Positions 36,830 through 47,230 of a DNA stretch of 64,000 nt are shown piece by piece. The notes under the pieces were generated by a model that made no database searches, was not told where the DNA came from, and saw only the letters and a list, made by a program, of their open reading frames with translations. The DNA is from Blastobasis lacticolella (lineage: Eukaryota; Arthropoda; Insecta; Lepidoptera; Blastobasidae). The DNA lies in assembly GCA_905147135.1 (NCBI GenBank), contig LR990046.1, forward strand, positions 13,298,501 through 13,362,500. Direction: 5' to 3'. The first letter of the stretch is position 1. Every line of letters begins with the position of its first letter. Position numbers and translations under genes: made by a program.

Positions 36830-37463
36830 CCTTGCCCTGCATATATATTTTAGAAATATCAAAGTTTGTAAGATATAACGAAAGCCTATTCGAGAATGCG
36901 CGGCTCAAAAATCGGTACGCGGCTCGGTCAATGAATAAAAACAAATTGGAACTACCCGCAAGTACGATGGCAATGTACCACTCTAGTCCGTATGTCTGCG
37001 CAATAAAAATATACAACCACCTTCCGAACGATATTAGGGCAGAGCGGGATGTAAACAAATTCCAAAGCAAACTGAAGCAATTCTTATTTAAAAAGGGTTA
37101 TTATAATGTAAAGGAATTCTTTGACGATAAAATTTGAATAAAGTAGCTAGGCGTTAATATTAGGTTTGATTATTTATTTGACATTTATGTGATAATTTAT
37201 GATTATAATGTTCCATATAGGTATAGGATGACATGAATATTGAATGTATGAATTGAACTTTCCTGATTATTGATTGACTCTTATAATTGTATTAATATTT
37301 TGAAATTAAGCCTAATTACATAGAACTGTTTACATTATTAATTTAAGCAATACATTTTGCCATACCCACATGGGTTTCATGATGTAAGTACATTAAAACT
37401 GTAAGATCTTTTGTAACCTCATGAATGCAATAAATACATTGATTGATTGATTGATTGATTGAT
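36830..37463 (+). mobile_element. CR1/Rex-like LINE 3' end with (ATTG)n tail
   Basis: Encodes the last about 100 residues of a reverse transcriptase ORF (MYHSSPYVCAIKIYNHLPND, FKKGYYNVKEFFDD, stop at 37,137), then a 3' UTR and six or so tandem ATTG units at 37,438-37,463. 5' truncated. An inverted relative is at 18,537-19,105. Confidence 0.85.
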
Positions 37464-39038
37464 CTAAATTATCCGTATTGTATTTTTTGGTTTGAGGGTT
37501 CTGTACAAAAAAATATTGTAATCAATTATGATTTTAATTCAAAAGGTTCATTCATAGTTTTTACGAAAGTGCAACACCACCTAACTAACTAATAGCAAAG
37601 TAGTCTAATTCAAATTACTGTAGCATATTAATGTAGCAAACTCTTATTAATGTGACATCTTTGTCTTTACGAGTTTGCTTTCTCATATCATGTCTGTCAG
37701 TCATGTTTCAGTGTCGCGTAGGTAATCGTTAACTAAAATTAACTAAATGAATATTAGTTCATGGAGCTATACCTGTAAATATCCCATGCTTCACCTAATT
37801 GGAGAACCTAGGTCACCTAGGTGGAGCACGGACCCAAATACAATTTTAGAAATTACTGTCTAGGTTGCTGTCATTGTACCAAACTACCCGATAAAATAGT
37901 GGTAAGCAAATGTAGTCCATCACCGTCATCGTAAGGATTCCTATTAGCCCACTGTTGGACTCGCTTGAGCCTAAAATCAACATTATGGTGCATCTACCAG
38001 GAAAACATAAAAGGCGAAATAAGTAAGACCCCAAAAACACGGATCCCTAAGTAGGAATCCTTTTGCGCGTCGTCGCCGAGCCGCCAGGGTCGAGGCGCGC
38101 CGAAGCTGTGGCGGTGCCTTTGACAACAAAATATAAACTGAAAACTAAAATAGAAAACTGGGGCGGGACGATCTTTATTTTGTGGTTTCACCCACGGCGC
38201 GGCTTTCATTGACGAAATTTGCCTATTTTCGTATTGTGTTCGTTTATTCGGTTTTTAGCTTTTCGCGTGATCGAAGTGATTGTTGCGTTGTAGTTGTACC
38301 TAAGTACCTACTGTGAAGATAACTGTGATAGTGTTAACGATAAGAGTAAATGAATGAGTTATTGCTTTAGGTACCAGTACTAACGTAGTCTTGTCTGTGT
38401 TCAGCGTTCAACAGTTTAAGTATTGTGATAATCATTACTCTGTGCATGAATGCAAGCTAGCAGTGGCCCAAACACCATGCTATCTACCTACTTATTGCAT
38501 AGCAACCAGAGCCTGTGTGGTGTTGTGTATCTGTGTGTATGGAGTGTACCTACCTAGCTACGCTACGATACGAGTGCAAGCTTACTTGATAGTTAATACT
38601 TATCAGTCATGCGAGCCACAAGAAAGCAAGAAAATATGGTTTAACCACGCTGGCACCTGACCCTGTTTGTTTTCATAAAATAACTTTAAAAAGGTACGTA
38701 CCTACATGCTTTAAAGGTATAGGTTCTAGCTAGACTTTAAGAGACGCTACCTAGCTAGTACCTAATCGTAACGTTAGGAGGTTCTTTTCTGACAGAAAAT
38801 AGGTAGAAAAGACAACGCTTTTATCTGTTCATAAAAACATGTAGGTATTTAGTAAAACCTGTCTGTAATCTGTTTCAACAAAACTAGTCTCATAAGTGGT
38901 ACCCTACGCTATATAGGTCCCTAGATGAGTGAATCATTTTAGTAGGACATAGTACCTACTTATCTGTTTAGAACAATTTTATCAATTGAACGAATTCGGT
39001 TTCAGTTAAGTAGCTATCTTAAGTTGGCTTTTCAAGAA
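37464..39038. other. Intergenic AT-rich DNA with a GC-richer patch
   Basis: No gene recognised. 38,060-38,215 is GC-richer (CGCCGAGCCGCCAGGGTCGA) and could be an upstream promoter or 5' exon of the export-adaptor gene at 42.8 kb, but I could not link it by a convincing splice. Confidence 0.35.
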
Positions 39039-39330
39039 CGTCGGTGGCCGGGCGGTTGAGTATCCGACTCTTAAGCGAGAGAGGTACCGGGTTCGAATCC
39101 CGCTGTGGCAATGTACCAATGACTCTTTTCTGAGTTACGTACACTAGTTGAATTCTAACCGATGCTCTTACGGTGATGAAATCTACACATTCAGGTGACT
39201 GAATGTGTAAGTAACCGTGATCCAATGCATAACTTAGAAAAGAGTTATTGGTACATGGCGGCAGTGGGATTCGAACCCGGTACCTCTCGCGTACGAGTCG
39301 GATACCGTAACCTTAGGCCACCGACGCTCC
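39039..39330. repeat. Two tRNA-like SINE heads in head-to-head arrangement
   Basis: Plus copy 39,039-39,224: GTGGCCGGGCGGTTGAGTAT, perfect B box (GGGTTCGAATCCC), then GTACCAATGACTCTTTTCTG. Minus copy 39,225-39,330: complement shows GGTACCGGGTTCGAATCCCA with the same TGTACCAATAACTCTTTTCT. The boundary between them lies at about 39,224. Confidence 0.75.
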
Positions 39331-39469
39331 GACTATTTAAGCATACCTACCTATTGAAAATAATTAGTGTAGGTAAGTTCCTAGTTAATTTGGTAGAGAT
39401 TATTCATGTAGATAAGTAGGTAACATTTAGTTCGACGCCTGGTAGTAAGATGTAGGAGGTTGGTTTGTT

Positions 39470-39960
39470 TTTATATAGATGGCACGAGGTTATTAAACTC
39501 CTTATGGTGTGTACACACTCAACGTACGTCAACGAAGGGCTGTCGGCCGAATTCTTTGGACTTCTAAGGTCCAATACTTGCATTTCGTGGTCAAGCACAC
39601 GATCTTTGGGAGTTTTGGGAACCGATTCGGGCTCGTATTTGCACGTTTGTTCGATGACCTTCGGTATCCGACCAAACTGCGTTTGGATGATTGCTTCTAT
39701 CCGTTCGATGTTACCGCCACGCTGCACTGCGGATTGCCGGCCGGCACACGTCAACCGACAATCTGGTCTGGTGGACTAAGTTGGCCGAAACGGGTGCGCG
39801 TCACACATCGCCCGGCGGCATTAGGCTCCTGGTAGTAGGCTTATGCGCCTATTACACATACCTAAATTCAGTAGACTAAATTCAGAAGCAACTAGCTTCA
39901 AAATTTAGAAGCTTCTGATTACACTGTTCTAAATTCAGTTACTAAATTCGTTTACTGGTT
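39470..39960. repeat. Unclassified repeat-like block
   Basis: 39,480-39,800 is open on several frames and GC-richer than its surroundings, with no recognised protein; it could be part of a DNA transposon. 39,870-39,950 contains GACTAAATTCAGAAGCAA, the same string as the end of the fold-back element at 59.15 kb. Confidence 0.35.
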
Positions 39961-40371
39961 GAAGCGTCACGAAGTAATCTATAGTAATCTGTGCACGAAG
40001 TCGGACGTGTTGTGAACATGGACTTACTACCCAAAGGGACTGCGCACTGCTTTGACTAAAACCGGGTAGAGCGAGAGTCACCATCGATAGTCCTTTGTCC
40101 CTTTCTAACAGTGTAAACACAATATTATTGGCATAATCACCGTCATTCTAAATTGACAAGTGTCATGTTTGGTGTTGGCATTATTGGAGAAATATATTTA
40201 CCGTGAATTTGGTATTATTATGAGGTAATCCGTACAATCCGAAAAGTAGTTGTCAAAATACCTTTTGATCTACTGAACGTTTCTCCGACAAACGTCGAGT
40301 CGACATAATTATCAACCTACGACTTTTTGTTCCACAAAACAGATAAAAGAGTTCGGTAACGATTTATCCTA

Positions 40372-40935
40372 CAACACTAGTTTCTAAAGAGAAGTGATAG
40401 TACTCGTCGATATCTACATTTTGGGTGACAGCTGTCAAACTTAAATGTGTTATAACTCGGAACCCATTGGTTCTAGAACACTAGTTTCTAAAGAGATATG
40501 ATAGTACTCGTCGAGATCTACATTTCGTATGACAGCTGTCAAACTTAGAACTGTCATCCAAAATGTAGATCTCAATTAGTACTATCGTATTGCTCAAGGA
40601 ACTTGTGTTCTAAGACCAATCGTTTCCGAGTTACAACAGTTCTAAGTTTGACAGCTGTCATGCGAAATGTAGATCTCGACGACCACTATCATTTTTCTTT
40701 AGGAACGAGTGTTATAGCACCAATAGTTTAGGAGTTATTTCAGTTCAAAGTTTGACAGCTGTCATTCGAAATGTAGATCTCAACAGTACTATCATTTCTC
40801 TCTAGAAACTAGTGTTTTAGGACCAATGGGTACCGATTTATAAAAGATTAAGATTTAACATTGACAGCTGTCATACGAAATGATGATCTCGAGGAGTGCT
40901 ATCATTTCATTCTAGGAACTAGTGTTCTAGGGCCA
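40372..40935. repeat. Head-to-head satellite of about 100-bp monomers with a GACAGCTGTC core
   Basis: Six monomers. Two read ACTAGTTTCTAAAGAGA... GATAGTACTCGTCGA... ATCTACATTT... TGACAGCTGTCA (40,376 and 40,482). From 40,560 four more run in reverse orientation with AAATGTAGATCTC ... CTATCATTT ... ACTAGTGTT. GACAGCTGTC, itself palindromic, appears in five of them. Monomers differ at many positions, so this is old. Confidence 0.75.
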
Positions 40936-41163
40936 ATAGTTTCCGAGTAGCTTACCGTCAAAATTACCACATCTTTGGGAAAAATATCGTGTTTCAAATA
41001 TTAAAAATACGTTAGAATTACGGTGACAAATTTTAATATTATAGATAGATAAACACTTTATTGCAAATCAACAACAATGAATAGCTTACGTTTTATTGAG
41101 TTTTTTATAATATTTATGAATGATATTAACGTGAACGGAAATTTGAAGAAGTTTATTTGATTT

Positions 41164-41800
41164 ATTTATTTTCGGAAGGGTGCCTGAACCTGCCGGTATC
41201 AGGTAAGAGACCCCGTGGGCGACTCAAGAACCCATGGATTGCCATCGCTGAGTCCGATGCGAAAGCCAATGGCTTACGACGCGAGGATGACGTAGACTGG
41301 GCAAAATGGCGAAGAATTTTTTTATACTACTAAGGTGGCAAACAAGCTTACGGCCCGCCTAATAGTAAGCAGTCACCATGTGATGGAAAGTGGACCCTGA
41401 CAGGGTCCGGGACGATGAATAAATGTTTAAAGAAAAATTGATATATTATTATATCACCAATAATGTCGATTTTAGTTTTAATATACCTAATTATTTTTTT
41501 ATCCTCTTTGTCGGAGCGCCATCTAGTGAGTCGTTAGGAATGCTTTAGATACATATTTTTAAACTGCTCATTAAATTAAACAACAATCGAGTTCTTTCTA
41601 ATCTTGAGAGCACTTAAGTTGTCTTAATAAAAATAATTAGGTATATTAAAACTAAAATCGACATTATTAGTGATATTAAGCCATTGGCTTTCGCATCCGA
41701 CTCAGCGATGGCAATCCATGGGTTCTTGAGTCGCCCACGGGGTCTCTTTCGTGATACCGGCAGGTTCAGGCACCTTTTCCCCGCGTATCCCTGGGGTTTA
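41164..41800. repeat. Inverted pair of LINE tails with an internal SINE
   Basis: 41,164-41,280 (plus; CCTGAACCTGCCGGTATCAG, CCCATGGATTGCCATCGC) is repeated in reverse at 41,683-41,800, and 41,441-41,495 is repeated in reverse at 41,635-41,682. The left arm carries an extra about 160 bp (41,281-41,440) holding the GGCAAACAAGCTTACGGCCC repeat and the LINE end, so the right arm derives from a deleted copy or the left from an insertion. Confidence 0.65.
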
Positions 41801-42337
41801 TGCAACACGTGACCATATTTTTAGATGCTATTACTTTTGTTAGTGTAAGTTTTGTTGGTTGTCCTAAATAAATAAATAAATACCAGCACAGGCGAGCCCC
41901 CTCGCCCTTATTTGCGGTATCCCTCACGATGATAATATAATTATTTGTCGAAATTGTATAGGTACATCGGTGCTATAGACTTTGGGGTACCAGCCATCGG
42001 GCACATGACATTCGAAATGAAGCAGTAAACCCTTCCTTTTCTGGTTATCGACAAAAATATTAAAATTACATCAAACCGATCGATATCGATACTGTTTTTA
42101 GTCTTTGAATCCCTTTATTTTGCCGCATTCGTAGTGACATTATCACAATAGTTATCCCTCCATTTTCCTTTTAACCGACTAATTTTAGAAGGTATACAAT
42201 GACGAAGACGGTGGCAAATGCTTTAGGCTATTTAATAATGTCGAGGTACATTTTCTTTTATTTAGTCTATTATTGCCAGTAAAATAACTTTAGTATACTC
42301 ATTTTTCCGCAACCTGTCAAAGTTATCTAAGTCCCTG

Positions 42338-42489
42338 CTATCGGCTATCTCAGTGGACAACTGAATTTGACATAAAAAAAATCTGACACTACTCTAATTT
42401 GGTAGACGCTATTGCCAGTTTTCAACGTAGATGACGTGGTGTAGAATTATCTAGTGTCAAATACAGTTGTCAACTGAGTTAGCCAATAG
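42338..42489. mobile_element. 152-bp MITE, copy 1
   Basis: Ends CTATCGGCTATCTCAGTGGA and the complement of TCAACTGAGTTAGCCAATAG are imperfect inverted repeats of about 26 bp. It is nearly identical to 58,250-58,400. It lies about 330 bp upstream of the export-adaptor ATG. Confidence 0.8.
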
Positions 42490-42815
42490 CCTTTACATTG
42501 AATTTGCACTTTTGCTTTTTTTTTCATTCGATTCATACTGAAACGGCTCAAAACGGCTAGTATGGCGCGGTCCTTATTTATTGGTCTGTGTCTGTGGTCT
42601 GTCTTGTTTATGGGCTTGTCGCGAATGGATATAGAGGTCCAATGTCTTTGGCCAGATTTGTTGGTTGTACTGACTTGTTCTTGGAGCTCATTTGCTTTCT
42701 TGCCGCTCGTTTCTTCGAGAGGTTATAGGGCTTGTGATTTCTATTTTTTGGCACGCAGTGAAAAGTGAAAACGTCTTGTATTGAGTCACAACGCACTACA
42801 AAATATACTACAAGA

Positions 42816-45800
42816 ATGGCCGACGTGGTGAATATGTCATTAGGTAAGCTAATCTATCGTTTGTCACCGCTACCATATTTGTTGTATTCTCCGCGCTTTC
42901 CAACAATTGTCTATTTTGGGACATTAGTAATATGCATTGCCATTAATACTTACAAGTTACGATCTTAGTTATATTATCGGGTCTTATCTTGATTACTCTT
43001 GTTTTGATTCCTCTGATTTTGCCGAGCGTATTGTATTTCGCACAACACACGTATGTTTGGCATGAAGTTGTGCTAGATACATTTGTTCGATCTTTCGCGG
43101 CACGCTTAGTCGGTTACCGATAATTTGTTTACTTATTTTTTAAGAAGAAGTAGGTATAACAGTTAAACTTTGTTGGACTCTGTCAAGCCTAAGGAATCTG
43201 CCGGGACTCATCCCACAAGACTATAACAATATTGCATGGTTGCGTTCCAGTTTGAATTCTAAGATAGCACCTGCACAGTTACAGACAAGAGGCACATCAT
43301 CTTAATTCCCACAATGACAATTCACCGGTGGTGTTTTTGTTCATAACACCTAAGTGTATGAATTATGTTATGAGTGACAGTTTTCACTTTCTATTAGGTG
43401 GGCTGCATGCTCGTTCGAGTAGAATAAAAAAATTAAAAAAAGTGCTTTCATAAATTTTTTAACGGCTAAACTGTACAATACAAATGTGCAAATGTTTGAG
43501 AAGTAATAATGCTAAGTCACTACCAAAGCAAACTTGTAGTTTTTTAGAAAAAATTATTTGAATTTAAAGTTTTTTCGTTATATCTGGCAATATATTAACA
43601 GGTTTCGTTCTATGTGACAAAGGTATGATATCATACAGCCACAAATAAAACTAAATTATTGTTGGGTAAAACACAACAATTATTATATCTTTATATATAT
43701 AATTCTTCTGTGAGTGTGTATGTCACTGAACTTCTCTCAAACGACTGGACCGATTTTGATGAAATTTTTTGTGTGTGTTCAAGGGGATCTGGGAATGGTT
43801 TAGATTCACAATTTTGTAAAAAAAGTTTGAAATTTTCAAATTAAAGACGTGTAGACAGGACAACGTCTGTCGGGTCCGCTAGTAACTTTATAAAATGACA
43901 ATTACTGTATTGTTTTTATAAAATATACTTATTTACATTTTATTATAATGTTTAATGTTAAATTAATTGTTATCTCAGAGAGAAATTATAAAAAAGCAAA
44001 TTTATATTTATGCTATTGCGAGAAACGAAACGCTACGGTAGCATGTTAGTTTTTATGAACCACCGCTCACAAGCCGAGTGCCAGAACCAATTGACAGGCG
44101 TTATTCGAAAATGGTGTATAATACAAATGGAAGACTGTAAGAATGCATACAAGTCACACATGCAACACAACATTTCGAAGACTGTAGAGGCGGGCACCAC
44201 AGGAGCTTCTGCCAACATAAAATCCCTTTTTGAAAGTAAGCCCCTTACCCCTAACTAGGATTGCCAGATCAAATTGACATAATTCTAATTAACATTGTTT
44301 TTTTTATTCTTTTTTATTTATTAGGAAGATCAACAGCCTTATAATACAATAGTTATTCATATAAAAAATAGAATGCCAATGAGGAGTTTTCCAGTAGGTA
44401 TTGTCAATTGGTTTCAAAAAGCATCAATAGATGGCGCTCCTACCATTTTGGTAATTTTTTACCAAAAGGTTTAACGAAATGTATTTTAATACAAACCTTT
44501 CATATTTGTATTGCGTCCATTCTTGATTCTAGTGTCCATGAAACAAATTAACTCATTTAAATTGATCTTTGTTTTGTTTGTAATAATTTATTACAACCTC
44601 TAAAATGGTTGAAAACTATTGACAAATACAATATTATCCAATACAACATACCCAGTGTTTATATCCTGTTTGCTAAGAACCTATTTCAAGCGATTATCAA
44701 TTACCAACATTGTTGAGGCGCCATCTAGTGAGTGGTTAGGAATGCTTTAGATACCTATTGGAAAACTGCTCATTATAGGTCTCCATTGTCTGAGTAAAGA
44801 AGGCACCTTTTACACGCTCTAAGTACTTTGGGGGCTCGTTTACAGTGAGGGCTGCTCATTTGTAGAACGAGTTGCCAAAGGATATTCGCCACGTAAAGTC
44901 ACTTGCAACTTTTAAAACCAAGTTGCATGCCCATCTTCTCTGCGTTTGCAATTAGTTGACATTGTCCTCTGCCGACGATTTTATCATATTAATATGTATG
45001 TATATTGTAGCCTATGGTGTGTATATTAGTATGTATATGTATCTCTTTCTAGACAAGGGTGGAAGAGATCGCTTGTAGCGATAAGGCCGCCTTTGCCCAC
45101 AATTTTAAATAGACCTGTTAAATGTTATTTCCTGTAAATTTGTGTGCAATAGGCGTCTCAGAACGGCTCTGAATGTGGCGAAGACAGAGACCCCCGTACA
45201 AAGAGTACAGATCCCCTACCCGGCCCCATAGACGAAGATGTGGTCGAGCGCACGCGCAGGTCAGATACCGGGGATCTGTACTTAGCGCAACCCGGCACAT
45301 CGATAACAACGTCAAAGCCCTGAACGAGTCGAGCCCAACGGCGGGAGGTGACAATTCTCAAAAGAGACTACTAGAGGTGACACGTCTATAGGACCATCAT
45401 TATTTGATGTAAAGACCGAGTCCGAAACATCCATATCCGTGACAACGCAGATAAAATACGTAGGAAATACATGTTTGGCCACCCCCGCCAGGCACGGGAT
45501 GGAGAATCCCCTGAGAAGGGCCCCTGGCCCCCTCGTAGAGCACAACCGGGACTGACGACAGGATGATTTTGGCCTTTCAAACCTATTAATCGTACCTTTC
45601 GTTTTGTTTCAGACGAAATAATACAACAGAATAAAGACAACAATCGAACAAGCCGCTCGCGTGGGCGGGGCAGCGGCAATGTTCGGGGCAGCGGCAATGG
45701 GCGGGGCAGCGGCAATTGGCGCGGCCAGGGCGGCGGGCGCGGCCGGGGCCGAGGCCGCGGCGGCGGGCGGCAGCCGCGGCCCGGCACGCCCGGCGGGAAC

Positions 45801-47230
45801 GCGCGCGCCCGGTCGCGCTCGCGCAGCCAGCAGCCTCGCGCGCAGTCGCAGAACCGAGCGCGCTCACAGTCCCGCGCTCGCTCGCAGTCCCGCGCCCGGT
45901 CCCAGTCTCGCGCTCGGTCCCAGTCGCGCGCGCGCTCCCAGAACCAGGGTTTCAACCCGCGCTTCAACCGCTCAGCTTCGAGGTCGAGATCGCGTTCCCG
46001 CCTGCGCGGCCTCACCCCCAAAGGCAGAGCTGGCTTGGAGGAGCAACAGGATATGCCTCAGTTGCTTTGGCGAAACAATAGAGGTGATTACGTACAAAGT
46101 TATTATTACTTTGTTTGTGGTGTACGTACGTACATCTACTCGTACAGTCAGCTGCAGAGTGAATAGACTCGCACATTTAACGGGGGCTCCGTTCACTCTA
46201 CAGCTCATCACAGCCCATAATAGTCCACTGCAGGACTAAGGGCCTCTCACGAAAGGGGAGGTTATTGGAGATCGCAGTGTTATAAATATAACAATGGAAA
46301 ACGCTGCTGCCCATTTTCCAGCCTACGGGATCTTTTGCCTCGAAAACATAAGTCGCCTTGTACGACACCCACGAGGGTACCCACCAACCGGTGCTATTCT
46401 ACTCTAGTAGTGTCAAAACTTGGAAATCAAAACTAGTAAATCATTCTAATTACATAATTGTTGTTTTTCCAGGTGGAATGAGAACGAGACTGCAACGTTC
46501 TAATTCAAATCCCAACCTTCGTGGCAACGTCCATAGCCGCCTCGGCTTTGGACCTGCAGGCAATAGGCCGCTAGCGGTCGCCAAACGCGGAATCTCAAAA
46601 CGTGGCAGAGGATTTAGCACTGCTAATAGGTTCAATAATTTTGGTTATAGCAATGTTGGATTAAGATCTGATCAAATACTGAAGCAGCAGAACCAAATGA
46701 ATAGGCAGAATAATATGATCAGGTCTCAGACATTTAGACGGTCTAGAAATAATTCGTTCAACGCAGCTACCCAACTCACAGTGAGTGTAGCTAACGACAT
46801 GAGGAGACGTCGCAACAGTGTGGGCAACGCAGGTTACCTCAACAAGCAGACGCTCGCTCAACTGGCTAACCAGCTGGGCGGCTTCATCGCTAGGGGCGGA
46901 CCAGGCAGCGTCAGGTCCATGGGATCAAACCGATCCAACAAATCCAATAGATCGAACCGATCCAACAGATCAAACCGATCCAACTATTCCAACAGGTCGA
47001 ATAGCAGTAGACAATCTAGAGGTCGAGGAAGAGGAAGAGGGGCGAACAGGGGAATCGGAAGAAAATTTGTGAAGCAAAGATTAAATCCTCAATATCAAAA
47101 AGAAATTGCGGCTCTTCAGGGTAGAAGTAACAGTAATGAGGTGTCGACTGATACTGAAGTCGGCGTCAACTGTACGCCGACCCCTGCCGCGACTAAACAA
47201 ACTTTAAATCAGAGATTTGGTTGCCTTTAG
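42816..47230 (+). CDS. UAP56-binding mRNA export adaptor-like protein (UIF/ALY/CHTOP-type), Arg/Gly/Ser-rich
   Basis: Three exons: 42816-42843, 45613-46083, 46473-47230; phases 1 and 1; 1,257 nt, 418 residues. The first splice creates MADVVNMSLDEIIQQNK, an N-terminal match to the UAP56-binding motif (MSLDDIIKxNK) of ALYREF and UIF. Residues about 20-65 are RG/GRG-rich, about 70-125 carry repeated RSQSRA units, later come RSN repeats and an RGRGRGRG patch, and the protein ends TLNQRFGCL, resembling the SLNERF UAP56-binding motif of CHTOP. Such adaptors load the DEAD-box helicase UAP56 and NXF1 on spliced mRNA in the nucleus; the RG tracts are likely RNA-binding and arginine-methylated. No RRM is present, so it is not ALYREF itself. 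Intron 1 is filled with repeats (Helitron end, CR1 fragment). An open frame at 42562-42768 ends 47 nt before the ATG and could be a uORF. Confidence 0.78.
43688..43882 (+). mobile_element. 195-bp non-autonomous Helitron-like element
   Basis: Starts TCTTTATATATATAATTC after an A and ends GGGTCCGCTAG before a T (the A|T insertion site typical of Helitrons, 3' CTAG). A short stem GACAG/CTGTC sits about 10 nt before the end. Interior ACTGGACCGATTTTGATGAA is a widespread Lepidoptera motif. It lies in intron 1 of the export-adaptor gene. The element has no Rep/helicase. Confidence 0.75.
43979..44258 (+). other. Unexplained 82-codon open frame in intron 1 of the export-adaptor gene
   Basis: 44,010-44,258 reads VIRKWCIIQMEDCKNAYKSH, then TTGASANIKSLFESKPLTPN before the stop. 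A donor-like GTAAGC follows the FE codons. It has no family I recognise, and its frame does not fit the phase 1 of the flanking exons without stops, so it is not an internal exon of that gene. Confidence 0.2.
44760..45120 (+). pseudogene. CR1-like LINE 3' end fragment
   Basis: Reads NELPKDIRHVKSLATFKTKL (44,866-44,930), the conserved end of CR1-type RT, then GCTTGTAGCGATAAGGCCGC typical of its 3' UTR. Intron 1 of the export-adaptor gene. Confidence 0.7.
45125..45560. repeat. Repeat-derived, coding-like stretch of unknown class
   Basis: GC-richer, with CGGGATGGAGAATCCCCTGA at 45,495 and a TACAGATCCCCTACCCGGCC block. Frames are short and mixed. It ends about 50 bp before the exon at 45,613. 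Confidence 0.35.
46190..46420 (+). repeat. Interspersed repeat in intron 2 of the export-adaptor gene
   Basis: ATAGTCCACTGCAGGACTAA, AACGCTGCTGCCCATTTTCC and GTCGCCTTGTACGACACCCA occur in the same order as at 51,105-51,335. Confidence 0.7.

Noticed and set aside
39045..39115. tRNA-like sequence with perfect B box
   Set aside because: It continues into SINE body sequence shared with 13.5 and 60.4 kb and does not close an acceptor stem, so it is a SINE head, not a tRNA gene.
44010..44258. Possible extra exon of the export-adaptor gene
   Set aside because: Phase 1 to phase 1 insertion is not possible without a stop; the direct join of 42,843 to 45,613 gives an exact UAP56-binding motif.
45386..46239. 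Long open frames on both strands (211, 192, 121 codons) around 45.4-46.2 kb
   Set aside because: They are other-frame readings of the GC-rich Arg/Ser/Gly exon 45,613-46,083 of the export adaptor.
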